64,000 nucleotides of DNA from Papaver somniferum (lineage: Eukaryota > Streptophyta > Magnoliopsida > Ranunculales > Papaveraceae), in contig NC_039359.1 of the NCBI RefSeq assembly GCF_003573695.1, positions 90,872,566 through 90,936,565 on the forward strand, written 5' to 3'. Shown piece by piece: positions 44,260-54,448 of this stretch. Each line of letters begins with the position of its first letter. Positions within the stretch are counted from its first letter, which is position 1. The translations under genes and the position numbers were made by a program. The notes under the pieces were generated by a model. That model ran no database searches, was not told the origin of the DNA, and saw only the letters and a program-made list of their open reading frames with translations.

Positions 44260-45888
44260 ATGACTAACGGAGGCGATCAGTCTCACCCTTTGAATGCCAT
44301 TCCAGAGAAGGATGCTGGTTTATCTCCTACCAGTCCCTATTATGTTCACCCTTATGATAATCCCACATCAGTCATTTATTCTCCCTTACTCACAAGTGAA
44401 AACCACTGCACCTGGGGTCGAGGTATGATGAAGTCACTAAGTGCGAAAGGAAAACTAGGATACATTGATGGAACGGTAAAAAAGCCAACTAATCCATCAG
44501 ATCTCGCTCACTGGACGAGATATGATGACTTAGTAGGTAGCTGGATATCTAATTCCGTGGATCCAGAAATCCGTTCAAGTACTCAGAACTTTCCCTCAGC
44601 ATATGAACAATGGTTAGAAATCAAATCTCGTTTTTCTCACCATAATGCATCGAAGTTATATGCTATTAAACAATCTATTGCTTTGTTGAAACAAGAAAAT
44701 CTGAGTGTTGCTATGTATTATACCCGGCCCAAATCACTCTGGGATCAATTAGATGCTTTTCGACCCATTGAACCTTGTATATACGGAGAAGGTAAGAACT
44801 ATATGAGTCATCACAGTCAGGATCGCTCCCTGGAGTTTTTGCAGGGTTTGCATGATAGGTTTTCATCCCCGCGTAGTCAAATTCTTCTTATGGAACCCAT
44901 TCCAAAACCTGCGAAGATATATAACCATGTCAGGCAGGAAGAAGAACAGCAAGGACTCATTTCTTCTTCCATCCCTTCTATGGATTCTGCTGCCCTGAAT
45001 GTCTCTCGCAACTTCGATCCTCGTCAGTCAAGGTCTTTTCAAAATATTGGTAACAACAAATGACAGCGGCCCTTCTGTGACTACTGTAAAAAACACGGTC
45101 ACACTAAGCAGACCTGTTGGAAGCTTAACGGGTACCCAAAAGACTTGCCCAAGCCAAGGGATTCAGAACCTCCTGTGGTCGCTGCTATCACTAAAAACCC
45201 GGCTGCTGCACCATCTATAAGCACTGCCCAGTATGCACGCCTGTTATCTCTACTTGAAGCTGACAATGAACACACTGATGTAGCACCATATGCTAATTTT
45301 GCTGGTATGTCCCTTTCCTGTTCTAATGATATTTGGATTATTGACAGTGGGGCAACCCATCATATTTGTTCTTCATTATCTCTTTTTTCTTCTCATCTCG
45401 TGGTTAATAAACCACTCACTGTTCAGCTACCAGATGGTACACATACATGTGTACCATTCATTGGAATTGTGAATTTATCTCCTCATGTTCAATTGATAAA
45501 TGTATTTCATATTCCGAGTTTTAAATTCAACTTAATCTCGGTTAGCAAACTAACCAGCACATCTAATTGATGTGTTCATTTTTCACACGAATCTTGTGTG
45601 TTTCAGGATCGTCAAACCAACAAAGTGATTGGATGGAGTAAGCATGTGGCAGGCCTATATCACTTTTGTTTTCAACCATTTGCTTTATCATTAGCTGCAA
45701 ATAATCTTGTTGATACATGGCATTGTCGTCTAGGGCATCCGAGTATGGATTGCTTTAAGTTTTTATCTCGTAATTTCCCTTTCATTAGTTCTTCATGTAG
45801 TCATGGTTGCGATGTATGCCCTCGCGCTAAACAGACTCGTCTCAAGTTTAATAAAAGTATTTATTTATCTAAATATCCATTCCAATAG
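44260..45888 (+). pseudogene. Copia A gag, protease and integrase finger, three nonsense codons
   Basis: Starts MTNGGDQSHPLN. The gag part (ENHCTWGRGMM, WLEIKSRFSHHNASKLYAIK, SLWDQLDAF) runs to TGA 45061-45063, where an Arg codon CGA is found in the related gag at 49135. Beyond it lie the zinc knuckle CDYCKKHGHTKQTC, the protease motif WIIDSGATHHICSS, TGA 45568-45570, the pre-integrase finger (TWHCRLGHPSMDCF, CDVCPRAKQTR), and TAG 45886-45888. All three stops recur at +8560 in copy B. Confidence 0.88.
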
Positions 45889-48627
45889 ATTCATGCTGAC
45901 ATCTGGGGACCTTTCTCAACTCCCTCTCTGACTGGTGCTAAGTATTTTTTGACAATTGTGGATGATTATTCGCGTTGCACTTGGGTATTTTTGATGAAAT
46001 CCAAATCAGAAACTTTAAAATATCTTCATTATTTTTTTAACTTTGTTGTCAAACAGTTTGGTCGAAAGATCTCTACCATTTCATCTGGTATCAATTCGTT
46101 GATTATCTCTCAACTCCAGACTTTCCGGTATGATAATGGATCCGAGTTCAAATCCAATGAACTACAATCATGGTTTTGCCAACAAGGAATCTTACATCAA
46201 ACTAGTTGCGTGTACACTCCGCAACAAAATGGCATTGTTGAAAGGAAACGCCGTCATTTGCTCAATGTAGCTAGAGCATTGCGTTTTCAGGCTAATCTTC
46301 CACTTCGTTTTTGGGGTGAATGTGTACTTGCTGCTACTTATATTATCAACAAGTTACCGACTCATGTGTTGTCTCATAATACTCCACATGAAATGCTCCT
46401 GCTTAAACATCCAGATTATTCATCCTTGCGTGTAATTGGCTGTCTTTGTTTTGCAAGAAACACTCGAATTTCTCACAAATTCGATCAACGTGCCAAGCCT
46501 GGCATCTTCATTGGTTATCATTATGGTCAAAAGGGATACTCTATTTATGATCTGGAATCAAAATCCATCTACACGTCCAGAGACGTTGTATTTCATGAGA
46601 ATACTTTTCCTTTTCATGATGTTGTGAACAAACTCAATCCCACTTTTTCTTTACGTGTTCAACAATCTGAGTACATTGATTTCGATCCAATTTTTTCATC
46701 TCCATCTTCTTCCACTATGGACCCCTGCACTACATCATCGGCTCCACGTGTTTTTCCTAACCCCGATGAGTTTTCTGAACAAAGTTCAACAGACACTACG
46801 GCCACACCAGTTGTGGTATCTCATGCACCGTCATCATTACGTATTGATTCTTCACGTCCTGTAATATCGTCTAATTCTTCTGAGACTTCAAATCCTTCTG
46901 TTGGGCCAACACCAGTTGTGAATCCTAGGCCAATTCGTTCCAGGAATCCTCCCGGATACTTGAAGGACTATCATTTTGCTGCAACAAGCTGTCCTTCTAC
47001 GTCAGTCCATCCTATGACTGATTATCTATCATTAGATACTTTCAATCCAACTCATAAAGCCTTTTTGGCTGCTGTTGTCCTCACAGCTGAACCAAAATCC
47101 TTTTTTCAGGCCATTCAATGTCTTAAATGGTGCGCAGCTATGGCCAAAGAAATCCTTGCTTTACAAGCAAATAATACTTGGGTTGAGGTTGATTTACCAC
47201 CTGGTAAGACGTCAATTGGATGCAAGTGGATCTTCAAAATCAAGTTTAATTCTGATGGCACCATTGAACGTTACAAGGATCGACTTGTTGCAAAGGGTTA
47301 CACTCAACAAGAAGGTATTGATTATTATGATACTTTTGCACCTGTCGCTAAGCTTGTCACTGTTCGTGTTTTATTGTCAATTGCAGCAATCAAAGGTTGG
47401 TCCCTCCATCAGTTGGATGTCAACAATGCATTTCTTCAAGGCGATTTGGATGAAGAAATTTACATGAAAATACCTCCTGGTTTAGCTCGCAAAGGTGAGT
47501 CTAAAGTTTTTCTCCTTAACAAATCTCTTTATGGCCTTAAACAAGCCTCTAGGCAATGGTTTTCCAAACTTTCTTCAGTTTTGTTAGCTGAAGGATTTAC
47601 AAAATCTCTATGTGATCATTCTCTCTTCACATATCATCTGGGTTTTACCTCTATTTTTGTTCTTGTCTATGTTGACGATATCATCATCACTTGCACAGAT
47701 GATAACTTTATTTGTTCTCTTAAATCATGTCTTGCCTCTCATTTTTCCATTAAGGATCTAGGTCGCTTACAATATTTCTTAGGAATTGAAGTCTCTCGAT
47801 CTCCTAAAGGTATTTTTCTCTGTCAAAGAAAATATGTCCTAGATATTCTAAAGGACTCAGGGCTCACTGGAGCTCGTGTTTCATCTTTTCCCATGGACAC
47901 GCATATTAAATTGCTCCCTACATATGGAAAAGATTTAACTGATCCGAGCTCTTTTCATCGTCTAATTGGTCTCCTTTTATATCTCACTGTCACACGTCCT
48001 GATATTACATACGCGATCAATTACTTAAGTCAATTTATGCAGCATCCACGTACAACTCATCTTGATGCTGCTCACCATTTCCTTCGTTATCTCAAAGGTA
48101 CAATTGGACATGGTATTTTTCTGTCTTCTTCCAGTGTACTCTCATTACATGGATACACTGATTCGGATTGGGCAGGATGTCCACTTACTAGACGATCTAC
48201 TACAGGCTATTTTGTTTCCATAGGTTCTAGTCCTATTTCATGGAAATCAAATAAACAACCCACTGTTGCTCGCTCTTCCGCTGAAGTTGAATATCGTTTC
48301 ATGGCTAATCTTACGGCTGAACTTCAATGGTTACGTTATCTTTTCAAGGACTTGCATATTCCTTGTCCTTTACCTATCACCATCTCCTGTGATAATCAAG
48401 CTGCAATTCACATTGCTCAAAATCCTGTTTTCCACGAACGTACGAAACACAAAGAAATTGATTGTTACTTTGTTCGTGAGAAATTAATGAACTGGTTGAT
48501 TTTTCCAAATTATCTCCCATCTTCCGATCAACTCGCTGACGTTTTCACTAAGCCACTAGGAGCACAACAATTTGGGCGGCTGGTTGGCAAGTTGGGCGTC
48601 CGTTCAGGCTCTCCCGCTCCAACTTGA
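45889..48627 (+). CDS. Copia A pol: integrase core, reverse transcriptase, RNase H
   Basis: An open frame of 892 codons from Met 45949; the in-frame sequence starts after the stop at 45886. Integrase core: DDYSRCTWVFLMKSKSE, FRYDNGSEFKSNELQ, YTPQQNGIVERKRRHL (D, D and E present). Reverse transcriptase: WVEVDLPPGKTSIGCKWIFK, QLDVNNAFLQGDLDEEIYM, catalytic YVDDIIIT near residue 574. RNase H: HGYTDSDWAGCPLTRRSTTG near 736, then DQLADVFTKPLG. The stop lies 7 bases before the 3' LTR. The frame itself is intact, but the upstream stops prevent a full polyprotein. Confidence 0.9.
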   Translation: MHADIWGPFSTPSLTGAKYFLTIVDDYSRCTWVFLMKSKSETLKYLHYFFNFVVKQFGRKISTISSGINSLIISQLQTFRYDNGSEFKSNELQSWFCQQGILHQTSCVYTPQQNGIVERKRRHLLNVARALRFQANLPLRFWGECVLAATYIINKLPTHVLSHNTPHEMLLLKHPDYSSLRVIGCLCFARNTRISHKFDQRAKPGIFIGYHYGQKGYSIYDLESKSIYTSRDVVFHENTFPFHDVVNKLNPTFSLRVQQSEYIDFDPIFSSPSSSTMDPCTTSSAPRVFPNPDEFSEQSSTDTTATPVVVSHAPSSLRIDSSRPVISSNSSETSNPSVGPTPVVNPRPIRSRNPPGYLKDYHFAATSCPSTSVHPMTDYLSLDTFNPTHKAFLAAVVLTAEPKSFFQAIQCLKWCAAMAKEILALQANNTWVEVDLPPGKTSIGCKWIFKIKFNSDGTIERYKDRLVAKGYTQQEGIDYYDTFAPVAKLVTVRVLLSIAAIKGWSLHQLDVNNAFLQGDLDEEIYMKIPPGLARKGESKVFLLNKSLYGLKQASRQWFSKLSSVLLAEGFTKSLCDHSLFTYHLGFTSIFVLVYVDDIIITCTDDNFICSLKSCLASHFSIKDLGRLQYFLGIEVSRSPKGIFLCQRKYVLDILKDSGLTGARVSSFPMDTHIKLLPTYGKDLTDPSSFHRLIGLLLYLTVTRPDITYAINYLSQFMQHPRTTHLDAAHHFLRYLKGTIGHGIFLSSSSVLSLHGYTDSDWAGCPLTRRSTTGYFVSIGSSPISWKSNKQPTVARSSAEVEYRFMANLTAELQWLRYLFKDLHIPCPLPITISCDNQAAIHIAQNPVFHERTKHKEIDCYFVREKLMNWLIFPNYLPSSDQLADVFTKPLGAQQFGRLVGKLGVRSGSPAPT

Positions 48628-48634
48628 GTGGGGG

Positions 48635-49087
48635 TATTAGATTTATCAGTCCCTTGATAAATTTGTTTACTATACATATTTACAGAAAGAAAGATAATAT
48701 CAATCACTACCATTACTCAATGCTCTAAACAGGGAAAGAAGATTAGTACATGCAACCTAAACATAGAAGGAAGATTAGTACATGCAAGATAATACGTGAT
48801 TAATGTGATGCAAAGAAGAATATGGAAAGTAGATCAATGCATGCAGAGAAGATTATATGTGATTAATGTCATGCAAAGAAGAATATGGAAAGAAGATCAA
48901 TGCATGCATAGAAGATTATATGTGATTAAGAATATGTTGTAATTATATTTAATTCCTTTGATATATTTATAGTATTAGGATCTTTACTCTTGTTATGAAA
49001 CAATAATATGTATATATACACAATAAAATCATCAACCTTCACACTGTTGTGTGAAAAACCAAAACCTGTGTTACCCAAATTTTCTTA
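48635..49087 (+). repeat. Copia LTR shared by element A and the following gag
   Basis: 453 bp; differs in length and sequence from the 5' LTR of A (439 bp). It ends TTCTTA and is followed at once by a primer site and a second gag, so it serves as 3' LTR on one side and 5' LTR on the other. Confidence 0.88.
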
Positions 49088-49134
49088 TGGTAATCTAGAG
49101 CTAGGTTAATTTTTTTCCCTACAACATCATCATC

Positions 49135-50123
49135 ATGACTAACGGAGGCGATCAATCTCACCCTTTGAATGTTATTCCAGAGAAGGATGCTGGTTTATCT
49201 CCTACCAGTCCCTATTATGTTCACCCTTCTGATAACCCCACATCAGTCATTTATTCTCCCTTACTCACAAGTGAAAACCACTGCACCTGGGGTCGAGGTA
49301 TGATGAAGGCACTAAGTGTGAAAGGAAAACTAGGATACATTGATGGAACGGTAAAAAAGCCAACTAATCCATCAGATCTCGCTCACTGGACGAGATGTGA
49401 TGACTTAGTAGGTAGCTGGATCTCTAATTCCATGGATCCAGAAATCCGTTCAAGTACTCAGAACTTTCCCTCAGCATATGAACAATGGTTAGAAATCAAA
49501 TCTCGTTTTTCTCACCATAATGCATCAAAGTTATATGCTATTAAATAATCTATTGCTTTTTTGAAACAATAAAATCTGAGTGTTGCTATGAATTATACCC
49601 GTCTCAAATCACTCTGGGATCATTTAAATGCTTTTCGACCCATTGAACCTTGTATATGCGGAGCAGGTAAGAACTATATGAGTCATCACAGTCAGGATCG
49701 CTCCATGGAGTTTTTGCAGGGTTTGCATGATAGGTTTTCAGCCCTGCGTAGTCAAATTCTTCTTATGGAACCCATGCCAACACCTGCGAAGATATATAAC
49801 CATGTCAGGCAGGAAGAAAAGCAAGGACTCAGTTCTTCTTCCATCCCTTCTATGGATTCTGCTGCCCTGAATGTCTCTCGCAACTTTGATCCTCGTCAGT
49901 CAAGGTATTTTCAAAATATTGGTAACAACAAACGACAGCGGCCCTTCTGTGACCACTGTAACAAACACGATCACACTAAGCAGACCTGTTGGAAGCTTAA
50001 CGGGTACCCAAAAAACTTGCCCAAGCCAAGGGATTCAGAACCTCCTGTGGTCGCTGCTATCACTCAAAACCCGGCTGCTTCACCAGCTATAAGCGCTGCC
50101 CAGTATGCACGCCTGTTATTACC
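49135..50123 (+). pseudogene. Unit 1 second copia gag, joined to LINE DNA
   Basis: A diverged relative of gag A: NVIPEKD, HPSDN, MMKALSVKG, RCDD and CGAGK where A has NAIPEKD, HPYDN, MMKSLSAKG, RYDD and YGEGK. Own lesions: TAA 49546-49548 and TAA 49569-49571. The zinc knuckle has an Asp (CDHCNKHDHTKQTC). The sequence stops being copia at about 50123, just before the protease, and continues into inverted LINE DNA, with the frame staying open to about 50287 as a fusion. Confidence 0.85.
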
Positions 50124-50130
50124 AAGAAAT

Positions 50131-51004
50131 GAGCCACTGAGAGTCTTTCACCAGAACCAAGGAGGGAATATACTTATTGGCATTAATTCTTTAACCAATC
50201 CAAGAGCAGAACTTGTCAAGCAAAGTCTTAAGATTACAAGCATTCTTTTAGTTGGACTTCAGCAAAATGATACTCTCATCAACAAATAGAGAGTGAGTAA
50301 CCATAGGAGCTCCTCTAGCAATAGTAAACCCAAAATACACTTATCTTCAATGACAACATTAATGAGTTTAGTTAGGGTCTTTAAACAAAGATAAACAAAA
50401 AGGGGATAAAGGATCCCCAGTCTTAGACTATTACAAGGTCTAAAACTAGAGCTAGGAGACCCGTTAATAAGCACTTGAAATGAAACATATATAAGATATG
50501 CACTTCATGATCCAGCCAATAAAGATATGGTCAAAACCATTGCATATTAAAAATATTTTCGGTAAAATCTCGTCTAATAATATCATAATCCTTGTCAAAT
50601 TCCAGTCTTAAGTCTATCCACCCCTTCTCACCTTTCTTAGGTTTGAAAGAATGTATGATCTCACTGCAAATGATGGCAGAATCAAAGAGAGACCTACCGG
50701 GAATAAAAGCATGTTGGTTCTGAGCCACAATCTTACCAATCAAAGGTCTGATTATGTTGGTGATAATATTAGTAATAATCTTCGTAATAAAATTACACAA
50801 GCTAATGGGCGTGTATTCCTTTATACAATTAGGATTACTTACCTTAGGTATCAAAGCAATGTAGGTTTTATTGAGTCTGGGAATGTAGACTTTTTATCTG
50901 CTTTGTTTAATTTTGAAGTAATGGGTGTTACTACACCAAAACTGATTTCTAGTTCTCTGTTTAGGTCTTGGTTTCAACAAAGTTTATCAAAATAAAATAA
51001 AATA
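50131..51004 (-). pseudogene. Unit 2: inverted LINE reverse-transcriptase fragment
   Basis: Copy of 41457-42330 at constant offset 8674. Minus strand shows QNQHAFIPGRSLFDSAIICS and DLRLEFDKDYD. A few substitutions only. Confidence 0.8.
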
Positions 51005-51301
51005 AACGTGCAAGAAAGGGTAATATCTAGACATTCGTTTACACCTTAATTTGTTATAATTTTATGTGAAATATATATGTAATTGTAATTTCATGAGTTA
51101 TATTTGAATCGATTTTTCTGCCAAAATCGATTTACCAAACGTACATGTTCTTAACCCTGATGTTTGAAATTAGAAGTGTGAAATGTCCTAAACTACGAGT
51201 TTATCATTTACCAAAAGCACCACTAATGTCGCTTAAAATTTTCATAATATTTCTCGATTCTTCTACATCAACTTTCATATATATAAAATTATTATCTCCA
51301 A

Positions 51302-52214
51302 AGTAGATAAGAGTAATTGAAGGGATAAATTTAGTGTTCAACAACTAGTTGCTTTAAATGTTGTTCCAAAGGAAGTTTGGAAGTCTCTATGGAAGATGAA
51401 ATTTCCACACCTTGTGAAATTGTTCAGTTGGAAATGTTTAAAAGGAATTGTACCCACAAGACTTAGATTATGTCCAGCAATGCATTACATTGAAACACGT
51501 TGTGAAATCTGTAAACAAGAGGAGAAATCTCTATATCATTTGCTGATTAGTTGCAACCATTCAAAAGTTGTATGGAGGTCTCTCAATATCAACATTGATG
51601 AAGTAATCAATGCCGATGAAGATGAAAGACTGAAATGGAGAGAACTCTTGATGGTAGGATGCTGAATCATATGGAAAGAGCGCTGTAATTGTGTTGTCTA
51701 GGATAAAACCCAATACCCTCTTAATACTTCCTCCATAATTCAGTATCAGTTACTGAGTTTTAATCACACATCGCATGATAGAAATTTTGATACCACTTCT
51801 ACAATTTCCATGATTTTACATATGAAAAGCATGCATCTAACAATTTGCATCATATTCATTCTGTAGATATGCTTTCCCTGCATAATTTACAAATTAGTCA
51901 TGCGGCAGATTTTACTGTGTTTAAAATTCATGTAGATGCATCATTTGATATTAATACTAATGAGTGTGGCTCTGGTATGGTTTTATACAATACTGCAGGT
52001 GAATGCACATGCTTCAAAGGAACCTATGCAACTGGAATAATCAATGCAGGGACTGGAGGGATTACAATGTGACAAAGCTATGGAATTGGATGGGATTCAT
52101 CTACTTGCTAATGCCGAAGTAGTTGTCAACTCCATCAAGAATAATCTAGCTCTTGTCAGATGGGAGAATAGGAAAATTTTAAGAGACATCAAAGTACTTT
52201 TAGAGTCTTTTACT
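51302..52214 (+). pseudogene. Unit 2: forward LINE fragment with three deletions nearby
   Basis: Copy of 42668-43654 shortened by about 54 bp near 51609 (loss between VIN and ADEDE) and about 20 bp near 52057 (loss after INAGTG). A further loss of about 40 bp net lies just upstream in the spacer near 51130. A stop TGA lies at 51664-51666. Zinc-binding CEICKQEEKSLYHLLISC and HVDASFDINTNECGSGMVLY remain. Confidence 0.82.
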
Positions 52215-52331
52215 TTTGTGTCCCCAGTTATATTCAGTACGTGATAAACTGGCCTGCACTAAGTCTCAGTGTACTCGTGATGGACTGTTTCTTGAGGTAT
52301 GGGTTCTGAATGATTATAATACGAAGGAGGA
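52215..52331 (+). pseudogene. Unit 2: 117-bp F-box gene fragment
   Basis: At +8560 from the unit 1 fragment, same joints on both sides. It keeps GATGGACTG like the parent gene and has TTTCTTGAGG for TTTTTTGAGG. Confidence 0.93.
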
Positions 52332-52770
52332 TATTAGATTTATCAGTCCCTTGATAAATTTGTTTACTATACATATTTACAGAAAGAAAGATAATATCAA
52401 TCACTACCATTACTCAATTCTCTAAACAGGGAAAGAAGATTAGTACATGCAACCTAAACATAGAAGGAAGATTAGTACATGCAAGATAATACGTGATTAA
52501 TGTCATGCAAAGAAGATCAATGCATGCAGAGAAGATTATATATGATTAATGTCATGCAAAGAAGAATATGAAAAGAAGATCAATGCATGCATAGAAGATT
52601 CTATGTGATTAAGAATATGTTGTAATTATATTTAATTCCTTTGATCTATTTATAGTATTAGGATCTTTTCTCTTGTTATGAAACAATAATCTGTAGATAT
52701 ACACAATAAAATCATCAACCTTCACACTGTTGTGTGAAAAACCAAAAACTATGTTACCCAAATTTTCTTA
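52332..52770 (+). repeat. Copia B 5' LTR
   Basis: 439 bp, almost identical to 43772-44210. Confidence 0.88.
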
Positions 52771-52819
52771 TGGTAATCTAGAGCTAGGTTAAATTTTTTT
52801 TCCCTACAACATCATCATC

Positions 52820-54448
52820 ATGACTAACGGAGGCGATCAGTCTCACCCTTTGAATGCCATTCCAGAGAAGGATGCTGGTTTATCTCCTACCAGTCCCTAT
52901 TATGTTCACCCTTATGATAATCCCACATCAGTCATTTATTCTCCCTTACTCACAAGTGAAAACCACTGCACCTGGGGTCGGGGTATGATGAAGTCACTAA
53001 GTGCGAAAGGAAAACTAGGATACATTGATGGAACGGTAAAAAAGCCAACTAATCCATCAGATCTCGCTCACTGGACGAGATATGATGACTTAGTAGGTAG
53101 CTGGATATCTAATTCCGTGGATCCAGAAATCCGTTCAAGTACTCAGAACTTTCCCTCAGCATATGAACAATGGTTAGAAATCAAATCTCGTTTTTCTCAC
53201 CATAATGCATCGAAGTTATATGCTATTAAACAATCTATTGCTTTGTTGAAACAAGAAAATCTGAGTGTTGCTATGTATTATACCCGGCCCAAATCACTCT
53301 GGGATCAATTAGATGCTTTTCGACCCATTGAACCTTGTATATGCGGAGAAGGTAAGAACTATATGAGTCATCACAGTCAGGATCGCTCCCTGGAGTTTTT
53401 GCAGGGTTTGCATGATAGGTTTTCATCCCCGCGTAGTCAAATTCTTCTTATGGAACCCATTCCAAAACCTGCGAAGATATATAACCATGTCAGGCAGGAA
53501 GAAGAACAGCAAGGACTCATTTCTTCTTCCATCCCTTCTATGGATTCTGCTGCCCTGAATGTCTCTCGCAACTTCGATCCTCGTCAGTCAAGGTCTTTTC
53601 AAAATATTGGTAACAACAAATGACAGCGGCCCTTCTGTGACTACTGTAAAAAACACGGTCACACTAAGCAGACCTGTTGGAAGCTTAACGGGTACCCAAA
53701 AGACTTGCCCAAGCCAAGGGATTCAGAACCTCCTGTGGTCGCTGCTATCACCAAAAACCCGGCTGCTGCACCATCTATAAGCGCTGCCCAGTATGCACGC
53801 CTGTTATCTCTACTTGAAGCTGACAATGAACACACTGATGTAGCACCATATGCTAATTTTGCTGGTATGTCCCTTTCCTGTTCTAATGATATTTGGATTA
53901 TTGACAGTGGGGCAACCCATCATATTTGTTCTTCATTATCTCTTTTTTCTTCTCATCTCGTGGTTAATAAACCACTCACTGTTCAGCTACCAGATGGTAC
54001 ACATACATGTGTACCATTCATTGGAATTGTGAATTTATCTCCTCATGTTCAATTGATAAATGTATTTCATATTCCGAGTTTTAAATTCAACTTAATCTCG
54101 GTTAGCAAACTAACCAGCACATCTAATTGATGTGTTCAGTTTTCACACGAATCTTGTGTGTTTCAGGATCGTCAAACCAACAAAGTGATTGGATGGAGTA
54201 AGCATGTGGCAGGCCTATATCACTTTTGTTTTCAACCATTTGCTTTATCATTAGCTGCAAATAATCTTGTTGATACATGGCATTGTCGTCTAGGGCATCC
54301 GAGTATGGATTGCTTTAAGTTTTTATCTCGTAATTTCCCTTTCATTAGTTCTTCATGTAGTCATGGTTGCGATGTATGCCCTCGCGCTAAACAGACTCGT
54401 CTCAAGTTTAATAAAAGTATTTATTTATCTAAATATCCATTCCAATAG
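52820..54448 (+). pseudogene. Copia B gag, protease and integrase finger, same three stops as A
   Basis: TGA 53621-53623, TGA 54128-54130 and TAG 54446-54448, each at +8560 from copy A. Zinc knuckle CDYCKKHGHTKQTC, protease WIIDSGATHHICSS and finger TWHCRLGHPSMDCF are as in A. Differences from A are few, for example CICGEGK for CIYGEGK. Confidence 0.88.

Larger units (their letters stand above)
43772..49087 (+). mobile_element. Copia element A (LTR-gag-pol-LTR), dead
   Basis: 5316 bp: 5' LTR 43772-44210, primer site from 44211, gag from 44260, pol to 48627, purine tract GAGTGGGGG, 3' LTR 48635-49087. LTR ends are unusual (TATTAG...TTCTTA rather than TG...CA). Three stops break the polyprotein. 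No target duplication, because the 3' LTR continues straight into a second element's primer site and gag. Confidence 0.9.

Noticed and set aside
48635..52770. A non-autonomous LTR element (LTR-gag-LINE-F-box-LTR) that spread by retrotransposition
   Set aside because: Attractive because it is bounded by two LTRs, but the flanking copia copies share three nonsense codons and constant offsets, and no target duplications are present; block duplication explains all of this.
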